Assembly: GCA_021234155.1 (NCBI GenBank)
Contig: JAJEKV010000002.1
Span: 388,944-452,943, forward strand
Direction of reading: 5' to 3'
DNA from: Isoetes taiwanensis
Lineage: Eukaryota; Streptophyta; Lycopodiopsida; Isoetales; Isoetaceae
Length of the DNA: 64,000 bases
The first letter of the stretch is position 1. Each line of letters opens with the position of its first letter. Shown one piece after another: positions 46,697-58,303 of this stretch. The notes under the pieces are model-generated. The model searched no databases, was not told the DNA's origin, and saw only the letters and a list, made by a program, of their open reading frames with translations. A program made the translations under genes and the position numbers.

Positions 46697-47887
46697 ATGG
46701 CCCAACGCTTCAATGTTACTGAAGCACAATATCAGCAAGCCTTGTCTAATGCTGGTTACATTGCATCCCAGTTAGCATTGCCCACGCCTAGCAGTCAGCA
46801 AGAGTATGACAGGCAAGTGGAATTGCTGTCTATTCTATACCGCTTTCTTCCAGATATTTATCTGCAACCTTCGCAACCTCCTTTGCCTAATAGTCTTCCT
46901 CTAGTAACTCCTCCGCCGCCACCTAAGCTGAGAAAATGGTTAGAGAAAGCGGATATGCCGTCTTTCAAAGGGGGAAAGACAAAGCCTGTCAAGGTTGTCA
47001 GTTTTATCAGCCAGTGGAAAAAGTTCTTTGAACGAGTGCAGGCAACAGACGTGGAACGACTGCAAGCTATGGACACTTACTTGAAAGATCGAGCTCAAGC
47101 ATGGTGGCAAGGCAGACGAGAATGTGATCCCAGGATCAGTAATTGGGAAAGTTTCAAAACGGCTTTTGAAGCACATTATTTACCCTCTAACTATCATAGT
47201 GAGTTACGCAGGGAATGGGATCGTCTGAAACAGGGGGAAACTGAGAGTATTCAGTCCTACACTTCCAAATTCACTCATTTAGCGGCATTAATAAGGAATC
47301 TGGATGGGAAAGAGCTTCTAAGAAAATATGTCAGCAGATGTAGGGATGATATTTATGCGGAAATGGAAATATTTTTCCCAAAAGATTTAAATGAAGCCAT
47401 AAAACTAGCATCCGCAGTGGAGCGGAAACTAGATCCAAAATCTCGGAAGTTTGATATTTGGGATGAGGAAACTTCAGATCAAGAGGACAAAAAGAGGAAG
47501 AGAAATAATGGCAACGGAAATGGTTCCTAAAGGAAGCGTGAGGAGGGAAGTCAAATTAGACTGCGGAAGGAAACTAAGGAACCAAAGGGAGGATGCTATA
47601 GATACGGAGGAAATCATTTCCTAAGGGATTGCCCATCTGGAGAAGGGGGGATCACAAAAGTTGAACCACCTAAATCTCAAAAGGGTGTACAAATGCATGC
47701 TATTGAAGGTCCCAAGCCCGTGGTTGTACAAATGCATGCTATTGAAGGTCCCAAGCCCGTGGAGGATATACCTGAGACTCTAAAGCTGCTGATGAGCGGA
47801 AGAAAGATGAAGAATGGGCAAAGGCTATTGCCAAGGAACGGAGATGTAAATTTTTGTAAGGTGGTAATTATTGTTATAGCACAATAG
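46697..47887 (+). pseudogene. gag: Retrotransposon gag, interrupted by one stop
   Basis: ATG at 46697, 23 bp after the primer site, opens 277 codons to TAA at 47528-47530. The same frame then continues to 47887. Residues about 110-220 are a Ty3-type Retrotrans_gag domain (LKDRAQAWWQ, NWESFKTAFEAHYLPSNY, LKQGETESIQSYTSKFTHLA). After the stop comes a zinc knuckle reading CYRYGGNHFLRDC (47594-47632). The second Cys is Tyr and the spacing to His is one residue short, so zinc binding is probably lost. A 39-bp duplication (VQMHAIEGPKPVV) follows at 47687-47764. Gag normally packages element RNA into particles. The TAA could be a CAA change or a consensus error. Confidence 0.8.
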
Positions 47888-47894
47888 GCCTAAC

Positions 47895-48085
47895 AAAAAT
47901 TACATCATTATCGCGGAGATACAATTAAGTAGTACCATGGAGGTACGAAAAATACTAACGTATCGTGGAGATACAATAGTGTAGTATCGTGGAGATACTA
48001 TCAAATAGTACCGCGGAGGTACAAACGATAGCAATGTGCCGCGGAGGTACAAGGATATATCATACTGTGGAAGTACGCGGATATC
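47895..48085. repeat. Cluster of 15-bp imperfect palindromes GTAYCRYGGARRTAC
   Basis: At least seven copies (for example GTACCATGGAGGTAC, GTATCGTGGAGATAC, GTACCGCGGAGGTAC) at about 20-30 bp spacing, near the 3' end of the gag element. The reverse-complement cluster lies inside the LTRs of the minus-strand element (about 50300-50420 and 51740-51850), with 60-70 bp of matching flank. Confidence 0.8.
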
Positions 48086-49021
48086 CATAACTATTTCTTG
48101 AATTTGCAGAACCTTCAGACGCATGGGAGCAATCACTTTAAGAGGGGATGGGCCCCACTGGAGCGTCTCTGAAAGATCGCGGACGATCTTCTTTAAGAAG
48201 GGATGGATTGATATGGGGCATGCTAGGGGGAGTGGTCCAGAAGAAAAGAATTAAGGCAATGGGGAATTAAAAACCAATGGTTACAAGGGGCAAGATATTT
48301 TAATCAACCCTTAAAGGAAAGGGAGATATTTTTAAAGATAAGGAGAATATCTCATCTTAAAGGCAAATATCGAAATAGACTTCGTTCAAGCAAATTAAGC
48401 TTACCTTAAAACGGACGGAACAGGAGGAGATCGAAATAGCAAAAGCGACCACCTTTTTCTCCAACAAAAGGTACGATTGGGCTATAACAGAGACAACGAC
48501 CAATAAAGGTGGGACTACAAAGATTTCGAATCCGCTTCCGGCTTCGCAAAACGTAACCGCCACTGAAAAATACCGTTTGATTCCGCAGCAGAAGAATTTG
48601 GTCTTTGGTTGCTTCTTCTTAAATCCGACCTGCTTACCTCTGACTTAGCCGAAGATCTTGCAAAGCGGGACTTCTGAGTTTGCTTTGATTGCTGGTTTTC
48701 CTGGAAGGTCCGAGATTGAGACAAATTCTATTCTTTGGTGATGGTGTTTGAGCCCATCTCAGCCAATACTATTGTAAGATTGGATTGTTCATAAGGTGAA
48801 GGGGATAATAGGCTATGATCAATTCCTTTCATTCTAATTCCCTTGGAAATTGCCTTAGTTCTATCTGGATCCGGTTGGGTGGAAACTGGATGCCCAAATC
48901 CTTTGGTTGTGGAAACCAAGCTATTTGTACTTATCTAAAGATTGTTATCTTCTTACTTTGTCTATACAATTGTTGTTCTAAGAGGCTACGCCTTTAAGTC
49001 CCCTTAAAGCGTATCAAGAAA

Positions 49022-49354
49022 TGTTACGCACTAAGCCCCCTAGTGCTAACCAACATGCTAAAAGGGCGGATCCTTCAAGGAAATCGTTATCCAATGGGCC
49101 CCAACCTTTCAAGGCTTTATCCCATACCCCACGCATCCATATCAATTCCCTCCCTTCCCAGATGCTTGCCCTCAAGCATGTGGAACACACCAATGTTGCC
49201 ACGAGGAATTGAACCTTGGCTCTGATACCAAATGTTACGCACTAAGCCCCCTAGTGCTAACCAACATGCTAAAAGGGCGGATCCTTCAAGGAAATCGTTA
49301 TCCAATGGGCCCCAACCTTTACAGGCTTTATCCCATACCCCACAGACCATATCA
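49022..49354 (-). mobile_element. TRIM retrotransposon 1 (333 bp)
   Basis: On the minus strand: LTR of about 122 bp (TGATATGG...GTAACA), a spacer, primer site TGGTATCAGAGCC (49218-49230), about 88 bp internal and a purine-rich tract GGGAAGGGAGGG next to the second LTR. LTRs lie at 49022-49144 and 49233-49354. There is no coding capacity, as for known TRIM/SMART elements. Confidence 0.8.
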
Positions 49355-49361
49355 ATTAAAA

Positions 49362-49695
49362 TGTTACGCACTAAGCCCCCTAGTGCTAACCAACTTGCTA
49401 AAAGGGCGGATCCTTCAAGGAAATCGTTATCCAATGGGCCCCAACCTTTCCAGGCTTTATCCCATACCCCACAGACCATATCAATTCCTCCCCTTCCCCG
49501 AGATGCTTGCCCTCAAGCATGTGGAACACACCAATGTTGCCACGAGGAATTGAACCTTGGCTCTGATACCAAATGTTACGCACTAAGCCCCCTAGTGCTA
49601 ACCAACATGCTAAAAGGGCGGATCCTTCAAGGAAATCGTTATCCAATGGGCCCCAACCTTTCCAGGCTTTATCCCATACCCCACAGACCATATCA
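49362..49695 (-). mobile_element. TRIM retrotransposon 2 (334 bp)
   Basis: Same structure: LTRs 49362-49483 and 49574-49695, primer site at about 49559-49571. It is separated from TRIM 1 by seven bases, so four LTRs and two interiors lie in line. The copies are nearly identical. Confidence 0.8.
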
Positions 49696-49701
49696 ATTTC
49701 T

Positions 49702-51923
49702 TGATACGATTCATTGTTTATGGGAAGCTAAACAATTGAACAACAACATCTTATTTGAAGATCAAGGTCCAATTATCATATATCTCAAACAAATGCATTG
49801 ATGAACACGGTTAACCACCCAACCGGGTCCACAGGGTTATGGCAATCATCCGCAACCGGCTCAAGAACAAGATCCGGCTACTCCGCTGTGAGACCATGAG
49901 CAAACAATATCTGGCTACTCCACGTAGACCATTGGGCAAAGACAATATCTGGCTTATTGGCCCTCCAGGCTAGTCTAGCTACTCCACGTAGTCACACATC
50001 ATAAAAGCAATTGCAGATGTGTGAAGTCGCTATGGCAGTAATTTGTGACCCCCTGTCACCTTTTCGGCCATTACTCCCTCATATGGATGAATTAGGATAT
50101 GTGGCACCCCGATTCGGAAACTAGACTCTGATCCGGTTCCAACGAGGTAAAGGTCGCTGCAATCCGACCTCTGATTGCCGAGATATGTCCAACTGAAGTT
50201 TTGGTTATACAAGTTTTCCACAGTACCTTATACCCATTAGAACCTCCACGTTTCCATTCTTTCAATTCCTGCAAAACTCTAGAAGCAGTTATGGATATCC
50301 GCGTACTTCCACAGTACGATATATCCTTGTACCTCCTGCTGGCGATTATCTTCGCACTCCACCTTACTACTTGATTGTATCTCCACGATACAGTATCTCC
50401 ACGATACCAATCCACCATGGGTACACACAAGAAATAAAATTCTTACTCTCTATTCCGCATAAAGAAAATCAACTTACAAACATTACCCATAAGTATGTCC
50501 CATAGGAAACAAGTTGAGATTCCGCATCCAAATTTTGCGTCCATATCCTTGACAGCTTGTCCGTAAAGTTCCTTCCCAATGCTTATCACTAAGCAAACCT
50601 GAAAATAAGGTCAAGTGTTAGTATAACTTCCAAAGTCAAATATTTATACCACGGCCAGCCGGCCTTTCAGATCACCACGATCTGACTCTGCAAACCCAAG
50701 CAAGATGCTTTTATTTATTCTATAATCCCTCAAAAGATCGTAGGAATTTCCCCAATAACCCGAACTCGTTCTCAACAAGTCGGTCCCTTTACGCTTTGAG
50801 CATTCTCCACGAAAGCACCGAGCTTTTCTTTTCTTTTCACTGCTACTGATGCTCCAGCTTCACTTGCAGCAGTAGTCGTCAAATCCTCCTTACTTGGACT
50901 CCATGTTCCAAAGATTCGCCAGTTCACCCTTATACTTGACCCCAACACACTTCTTGACGAAGTTCAACCCAACTGTACTTGCAGCACAAACTCGCAAGAT
51001 TCTTATGTGTCACAGCCTTAGAGTATAATACCACCACTAGTTCCATCTTCTTTGATTCAAATCCAAAAGTAGGAATTCAAATCCCGGTGATGTTCCCATA
51101 GCCCATAGATTCCCAGAAGAATCGTAACTTCCGCTCTGATACCACTTGATACGATTCATTGTTTATGGGAAGCTAAACAACTGAACAACAACATCTTATT
51201 TGAAGATCAAGATCCAATTATCATATATCTCAAACAAATACATTGATGAACACGGTTAACCACCCAACCGGGTCCACAGGGTTATGGCAATCATCCGCAA
51301 CCGGCTCAAGAAATGATCCTGCTACCCAGAGACCATGAGCAAACAATATCTGGCTACTCCGCGTAGACCATTGGGCAAAGACAATATCTGGCTTATTGGC
51401 CCTCCAGGCTAGTCTAGCTACTCCACGTAGTCACACATCATAAAAGCAATTGCAGATGTGTGAAGTCGCTACGGCAGTAATTTGTGACCCCCTGTCACCT
51501 TTTTGGCCATTACTCCCTCATATAAATGAACTAGGATATGTGTTGCCCCAATTCGGAAACTAAACTCTGAGGCGGTTCCAACGAGGTAAAGATCGCTGCA
51601 ATCCGACCTCTGGTTGCCGAGATATGTCCAACTGAAGTTTTGGTTATACAAGTTATTGTACTTCCACAGTACCTTATACCCATTAGAACCTCCACGTTTC
51701 CATTCTTTCAATTCCTGCAAAACTCTAGAAGCAGTTATGGATATCCGCGTACTTCCACAGTACGATATATCCTTGTACCTCCGCGGTGCTTTATTATCTT
51801 TCGTACCTCCGCGGTACTACTTGATTGTATCTCCACGATACCAATCCACCATGGGTACACACAAGAAATAAAATTCTTATTCTCTATTCCGCATAAAGAA
51901 AATCAACTTACAAACATTACCCA
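49702..51923 (-). mobile_element. Non-autonomous LTR element without coding region
   Basis: On the plus strand both LTRs start TGATACGATTCATTG (49702 and 51147) and end near CATTACCCA (50489 and 51923). The minus-strand primer site TGGTATCAGAGC is at 51133-51144, next to the right LTR, so the element runs leftwards. The internal region is about 640 bp with no open frame of note. LTRs are about 780 bp. The terminus GTATCA-AG-primer is identical to that of the gag element. CCGCGG-containing words are altered in the left LTR only. Confidence 0.75.
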
Positions 51924-53158
51924 TAAGTCTTTGAATCGTAACAAAGAAACATGTTCCACAATATCTTTTGCAATAATATTTGCTTACTTTGCCAAACAAC
52001 ACACATCCAGTTTATCCCAAGTCTTACAGGGTCGTGGCCAAATCCAAGTTATATGATAGACAACAATCACTTATGATGCTACAGACTTTATATATGGCTT
52101 TGTTTTTCCTTCTACTTGGCAGCCTGCTCCTCCCCTACTTGAAGTGGATAAAAATCGAATTAAAATCAAATTACATCTGGGGTTTTAGAGGCATAACATA
52201 AAGAAAAGCCAATTTTACCATGAAGTTCATTAAAAGAAGTGCATTGACATTATGCAAAAACCCGTATCATATTCGGGGTCTTCACAAACTTCGCATGCAA
52301 TAAATCTGTATTGTATTTACATACCACTTCCATGGCATTTCATTCTAATTCGAAATGGTCTAGCACTCTCAATGACCCCTGCAGAAAGTAGTTTATGCTT
52401 GTATCAGATGAGCGAAAAGAAACCTAAGAAATTGTGTCAGAAACATACATCCTCTCTTATTATTCTGAACAAAAATTTATAATCTCTTCGTTTGCAAATA
52501 TGCTGGAAACTTGGTTGATATTGAACCAGAAGCATGGCAAACAGGAAAAGTTTTGAAGAATCAAATGAATTAAGGATGGAACTATTTCTTAGAACTTTAT
52601 GCATGCATTGGTTATGGTTAGCCACTTTACTAAAAAGCCCAATGGTGCAGTATTCCGAGGTCCCTTTTCTTATCAGAAACGAACTTCTATCAATCAAATA
52701 TAACTTTTAGTGCTTCCCTGTTATAGACAAAAAGAGATAGAAATCGCTCCTATAATCAATCTAGTTGTGTTTACTTCATGCTCCATTGCTCAGTTATAGA
52801 TCCATCAAATGCAAAACTACAACTCGGATAAGGAAAAGAATGGGTCTACACTATCCGATTAAGGATGGAACAATTCACATAAGCCCAGCATCTGTGGAAA
52901 AATAGACAATAGTTTAGGCAGAAGTTGCAGATGTCTTTTAATGCAACATGCGACCATTTTTTTCTTCTTGCCTCACGAAATCAAGCAGAACCCATTGTTC
53001 CACAATACCAAAGGCAGCGAATAAGCAAGCAAAAACTAACATATTTGTATAAGATCGCCGGAATCACAAGATCTGCACCCTTAATACTCTTGCCGCAGAG
53101 AAATAAGATTTCAGCCTACCTGGAACATCAGACCTATATTTCTTAATGTTTACCAGCA
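51924..53158. other. Low-copy DNA, no gene confirmed
   Basis: AT-rich DNA with several short open frames on both strands but no splice-consistent or recognisable exon. Confidence 0.4.
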
Positions 53159-53271
53159 TTCTTTAGACAGGAGAACCAATGCCAGGCCAGTATGAAGTGC
53201 CTGTTAAAGTAAGCCCCCCTTTTTTGATGCTCCAACCACAAAGTTAGGGGGAGAAAGACTATGGCGGCATG

Positions 53272-53543
53272 TCCGGCAACGAAAAGGAAACCCATTGAAG
53301 CTTAACACGACGTCCGACCCCATACCATCGAAGCTTAACACCACGTCCGACCCCATAGCCCTAAAGGATTTGGATCCTTTAGCCTTTCTGCCTGAATGGT
53401 TGAGCTTCAGCTACTTTCTGGGAACCCATTATTGGGTAGGGCAGGACGTCGGAACAAAAAGAAGGAAGGACCGACATAGCTTTGGAAAAAAACCAAACGA
53501 AAGGAACCCGTCAAAGTATACGGTGGCGTTTCAAGTTTCGTAG
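53272..53543 (+). pseudogene. Small open frame with a 35-40-bp duplication
   Basis: A tandem duplication (GAAGCTTAACACNACGTCCG, twice) precedes an open frame reading DPIALKDLDPLAFLPEWLSF and HYWVGQDVGTKRRKDRHSFG to TAG. An ATG 30 bp before the duplication (ATGGCGGCATGTCC) is out of frame, as if the duplication broke a once-intact short gene. Family not recognised. Confidence 0.25.
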
Positions 53544-53718
53544 TTAATGCCATCAAAATGACATGGCAATCTAGGGTTTGGCTTTAAAAACACATGTGGC
53601 GTGACACATGGCACAATCTGAGCCGTCCATGTTTGATGCATGACATACATACTTACGATATAATTTTATAATATAAAAAAATATAAGATAGCAGCAAGAA
53701 TTATCTTAGAGCAAGTAC

Positions 53719-53804
53719 CTAGACCTCCTTAGGATGTTAAAAGCAGTTTCATAGCATCTGAGCGCAGCAACCCAGTCCATTCCACACTCAACATAGATAG
53801 CCAT
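53719..53804 (-). CDS. Candidate internal exon, TPR-like helix
   Basis: On the minus strand, after CTTCTCAG, 28 codons read MAIYVECGMDWVAALRCYET and AFNILRRS, leaving AG before a GTACTTG donor. The W/A/Y spacing resembles one TPR helix pair, but a single exon cannot establish the family. Neighbouring exons were not joined to it. Confidence 0.4.
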
Positions 53805-54274
53805 CTGAGAAGTGCAAAGGAATGAGATATTAGAAGATAGTTTTGTGTGCACGTGCATGAAAGATCCACTCAAAGCGATGTAACAGTAAAGGTATGCGAC
53901 TTAACATGTTTACTTTCTACTGCATAAACTAAGGTCCTTTGTAATAAAACAAACAGGATACACCCCTAAAATATGGTGCTATAGGAAATAGAGTTTAAGG
54001 TATTTATGTCCCTCCCATCAAATTATTAGTTGTGTATTATTGCAAAGGGATTAAAATGTAATCATACCTTGAAATTATTTGAATGCTCAGTTTAAGGGCA
54101 TTATAGTTTTTCTTATTAGTAGAAGTTTCACTCTCCTCCCTTCCTCGTTGTAGAATCTTGCAAGTTAGACCATAATGCTACCTATCCTGACACAAAGATG
54201 CATGCCATCAGATGCGAAAATGAAGTTTTAATAAAATAACTCGTTTGCATAAAGAAAAGCATAAAACTAGTTCA

Positions 54275-54450
54275 TTAACCCCCCAACAAGCTCTTAAGCT
54301 CATTTGGATCTTTTGATACAAATGTAACACAATTTTGCATGTCAATCTCTGCATGCTTCCGAAGAGCTTCCGAAGAGCTGTCATCTGGCTTTAGAAATTC
54401 AACTTTGGATATGCTTAGTCCTTTATTGCTTACTTTAGACAACAATGTGC
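54275..54450 (-). CDS. Candidate C-terminal exon
   Basis: The minus-strand frame reads SKVEFLKPDDSSSEALRKHA and EIDMQNCVTFVSKDPNELKS to LLGG and TAA. An acceptor-like AG lies just before 54388. A second frame is also open across much of it, so the assignment is uncertain. It does not continue into the exon at 53719. Confidence 0.3.
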
Positions 54451-54601
54451 AAAAATCTCAAAAAGGAATTCATTATATCAGGCTTCTAAATCTAACGAGT
54501 CTTGTTTTTTCCATGTTACAACGCAAGGTATTATGCTCAGAATATCTGATAACATCCCAGACCTAAATTTCACAAAGACTTAAGGCGCAACTAGGCCATA
54601 C

Positions 54602-54657
54602 CTTGATCTATCACAGACTGTTTCTTGCTTAATCTGCGGGATCTTCATTTCAAAAGT
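54602..54657 (-). CDS. Candidate short internal exon
   Basis: After TTGCTTCAG, 18 codons read TFEMKIPQIKQETVCDRS, leaving AG before GTATGG. Good splice ends but too short to identify. It may belong with the exon at 54275. Confidence 0.3.
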
Positions 54658-55376
54658 CTGAAGCAAAAACAATGGAACTCAGTCGAGAGAGCTCCAGAAC
54701 AATCTCGAGCGAGAGAGCTGGAACGCGCTTTGAAGCTCGGTGTCAGTTCTGCTAGGTCACATCAGACATAAATTCTTCCTTGAAAGGCATAAACCTAATG
54801 CCAAGAATTAAAGGATTGTGGCCTATGGAGCTCCAGAATGAACTCCGCCAGCTGCAAAACAAAGGTGAATGAAAAGCTTCAACGAAGTTTGAAATCTAGT
54901 GTTTATGAGGAGCTATTTACAACAAATGAGAGAGCAAAATAAGAGAGATTACCGAAATATGGCGGATTAGGTTTCCCAAGAACATCAGACTTGTGCGATT
55001 TAAAAGCGGCTGCAAGAGCTCTCTGGCTCTTATATATATGTAAGATTCTGTGGTCTAGCTGCTACCAGACAAATTCTGGAGCTAGAAACAATTGGAGCTC
55101 AACGAAACTTAAACTCATCTTCTGGTAGATGAAGTATAAAGTAACGTAACGCGAAGAAGCCATGCCAGATTGTGGTAGAAACACAAAAGAAAAAAAACTA
55201 GCAGAACTGCAGGGTTGGGAAGAAGGCTAGGCAGATGGATTTGTGTTCTATTGTAGTAGGACAGGTTTGAGGTAAATAGTCGGATGTGAAGTGGGAATAA
55301 GGTTGCGAAATTATATGGGGAATATCGTTTTGGTGAAGGTGGGCCGAAATATGGGGGTTAGGGTTTGTTTGTTGGT

Positions 55377-55402
55377 TTTTTTTTTTTTTTTTTTTTTTTT
55401 TT
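55377..55402. repeat. Poly-T tract
   Basis: About 26 T on the plus strand, ending just before an open stretch. It could be the poly-A tail of a minus-strand retroposed copy or simple expansion. No duplication of flanks was seen. Confidence 0.7.
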
Positions 55403-55404
55403 AG

Positions 55405-55612
55405 AGCATGGTCTGAGGGAAGGGCGGCTGTGAGGAATTTGTGGCATGCATGCCCCGACGAAGGCGGGCAACCAGATGTGGATGGCGCTGTGCTGGAGGC
55501 GATGGCGAACATGTCGAGTGTGGAGATCTTGCTCCATGTGGCTTGCCAGAAGCGGCGTGTCATCGGCCTCGTTTGGAAGGGATTTGCTGATGCAGGGGAA
55601 GCCTGAGGTATT
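55405..55612 (+). CDS. GC-richer open frame, possible 5' exon
   Basis: The frame reads WSEGRAAVRNLWHACPDEGG and LEAMANMSSVEILLHVACQK, ending in GEA and TGA, with a donor-like GAG/GTATTC at the stop. GC content rises here relative to neighbours, as at many plant gene starts. Open frames exist on the other strand too, so strand and frame are uncertain. Confidence 0.3.
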
Positions 55613-57900
55613 CGATTCCTTGGGTTTGTTGTTGTGCTTTGGAGGAACCTGATTCCGCTTCTTATCAACTAGGAGGGCCGAACGCACTGAAGATTGCCGT
55701 GTGGGTGTTTTTCGGACCAGCATTTTGTAGTTTTGTCTGTATTTATTGTTGTTTTGGAGATGGGACTTCCAATATCAGAATTTTGCACGTTGCTTGCTTG
55801 TCAAGTAAAGAAATTTTTCTGCATATTCAAGAAGGAATATATTGATGATTCGAGTTTTGTGACATGTGGATTGATTGAGGGCTCGTCAGCTGTGCTCTTC
55901 GATTGCCTGATTGTGGAATGATTTCTTTTGGAGTCTGTGTTCTCTGTGATGGAGACGGTAGAGACGCATCAATCTTCTTGGAAAGTACATCGACTGTAGG
56001 GCTACTGTTCCAATTGCTACTGTGTGGATGGAGATATGGCTGCTAGAGGGGCGAGGCGAGGTGGAGTTGTACAGTTGGAGTAGTTGAAATGCTTGAGGAT
56101 CTGGGAGGTTTTGCAGGGATGGTGTGTTTCCTGTATATGGGAGCGATGTAATCTGTTTTAGCTCGTTGTCTCTGTCTTCTATCAATGTAAAAATTTGTGC
56201 TTTTTATATGTAACTTGGAGTTCGTGTATGCGATTTGATGCCTTGCTGTTTTGTTGTGAACAATGTCTTCACCTGGTGCAATTGCTTGCGTAACCTAGGT
56301 CTCCACATGTAATTTGGCTTCGTTAACTTCTGTCTATGATGTGAATGAACTATAATTGCTATGCATTTGCACAGATACGAAATCATGTGAATTAGTTGTT
56401 TCTGTTACTCTATTTCTAGTTCTGTTCCATACGTATATGTACATGTATAAATACATATATGGGGAGCAGCGACTTGTACGTGGGTGTGAGGTGGAAATTC
56501 CAGGGCCTTTGATTTTGAGATATTCACGGAATCATCTCTAGATCCAATGATCCAGAGTGAGCAATAAGGAGTCGTCTAGGTTTATGAAGGTGATGGAAAG
56601 GAGGATGAAGCATAGAATTGCAAAGAAGGCTTGAGGTAAATAGTTGGATGTGAAGTGGAAAGTAAGGAGGGATGGAGATGTAAAGTTTACGAAATGGAAA
56701 GGACATACAATTGCAAAGAACATCGTGTGTGGAGGAGCTAATATTTTTGCACTTGCTTGTGTTAGCAAAAGCCTTCAAAAGGTAGTTTCTCAAACCAACA
56801 ATAATGCTTTTTAGATAGTGCGCAGCACTTATAGCCTATCTAAATAGAACTGATATTGGAATATCAGGAATGTATACTATGCAAAAAATTTGCATCTTTT
56901 GCAATTTTGGAAAGTGAAATTGGGTTTTAGTTAATTTTGCGTTGATTGTTGCATATTGTTGCTTATGTAAAACATTTTAAAATCACAATGCAATTTATCC
57001 TTTGCTAAGTCTTGGAGATCAAATAAGACATAAGGAGAGGTCAGGCCCATTACATCACTTTTCTCAATGTTTGTTCCAGATAAGTCTAGAAGCAGTAAGG
57101 GTGAGCCCATGTTAACCGTGTAAGTTTTGGCTCAATCCTCCCATGAACATAGAACTTAAACCTATTGGCTTTACTCCACATTGATATTAGCCCTTTAACA
57201 CTTGTTGTGGGACATGTACAGTACCTATCATTAATGAGTTCCTTTCGCTTAAGGAGTGGTGCATAGAGGCAAGCTTAGACTCATATCACATCACATAGAA
57301 GCCTTGATGTTCACTTCAATATGCCCAATCATAATCCCTTTTAGGATCCAACATTGCTAATAACATTATCTCTTATAACAAATAACAGGTAGCACAAGTT
57401 TAAGAATAGAATAGAATAGAATATGATTTCATCGTCCACGGAGGAGCAATACATATGAAATCTAAAGTTTAAAATTTCCCAATAAACACACTAGGAGCAT
57501 ACGAGACATTAGGAATGGGCTGCCAAATGAGGCTACGATTTCAAGTGTAGCATTTTAAATGCATGCAAGTAGATTTGGAACTGAAATGAAGGTTTCCATT
57601 CACCTTCTTGGTGGAAGATTTGATCTAACAATTCTAAATATCTAAAACCTCAGGGATAACCATTTGGGGTGCTTTTTTCAAATCTACACAATAGAAGATG
57701 GTTATTCTAATGAACGCCTGCATATCATACAACATTGATCAAGCTCTCACATTCCACCAAACTGCTGGAAATAGGCATGCCGATATCAATTCTATACAGG
57801 TAAAATTAATTTGTTGGCATAGACTCAAAAAGCAAAAGGCCCAATAATTAGCTATTGCCTTCCATACCATGCCACCAATACTTAGCAAGCCGATCAGACA
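55613..57900. other. Non-coding DNA
   Basis: No exon, element end or RNA gene was recognised. Short open frames in both directions lack splice sites and similarity. Confidence 0.4.
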
Positions 57901-58010
57901 CTAGGTGGATGCTATCATTCTTCTCGTTGCAAAATCAGTTCCACCAACTACTTAGCAAGCTGACCAGGCACTAGGTGGATGCCATCATTCTTCTCATTGC
58001 AAAATCAGTT
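57890..58010. repeat. About 77-bp tandem duplication
   Basis: Two units containing ACTTAGCAAGC, ACTAGGTGGATGC and CATTCTTCTC lie back to back with a few differences. Confidence 0.8.
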
Positions 58011-58303
58011 CCGCACAGAGGAATTATTTATAAAGAGTTAAAAAGGATGTTCCAACATCTTATGCTTATTATTGCTAAAGAAACCGTTGCACATACCATA
58101 GGTACATTGGTTTGTGCACTGTTCTCATTTTTCTCAACTGTGTTTTTTGCTTTGGCAATCATTGTTGCCCCTTCCTGATATCAGGTTTTCGTATCAGCAG
58201 TAACATCTTTCCATTTCAATAATTTTTTATATCAAGCTCTACTAACAACAAGCTCTACTAAATGTTAAATTCATGCATATAATGCTAATATAAGAATACT
58301 TAC

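Larger units (their letters stand above)
45849..49016 (+). mobile_element. Gag-only LTR retrotransposon
   Basis: 5' LTR 45849-46659 (811 bp) and 3' LTR 48209-49016 (808 bp) both start TGATATGGGG and end TATCA. The primer-binding site TGGTATCAGAGCC (46662-46674) matches initiator tRNA-Met. The internal region is only 1.55 kb with gag and no protease, RT or integrase, so movement would need a partner. No clear 5-bp target duplication (AAGTA against AGAAA). LTR differences are concentrated at CTG/CAG/CCGG sites, so the insertion may be younger than a raw identity count suggests. Confidence 0.85.

Noticed and set aside
49117-49801. Protein genes with repeated LTNMLKGRILQGNRYPMGPN segments
   Set aside because: The repetition comes from the four TRIM LTRs in tandem; TRIMs do not code.
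55377-55402. A processed pseudogene ending at the poly-T tract
   Set aside because: No intronless gene body or flanking target duplication was found next to it.
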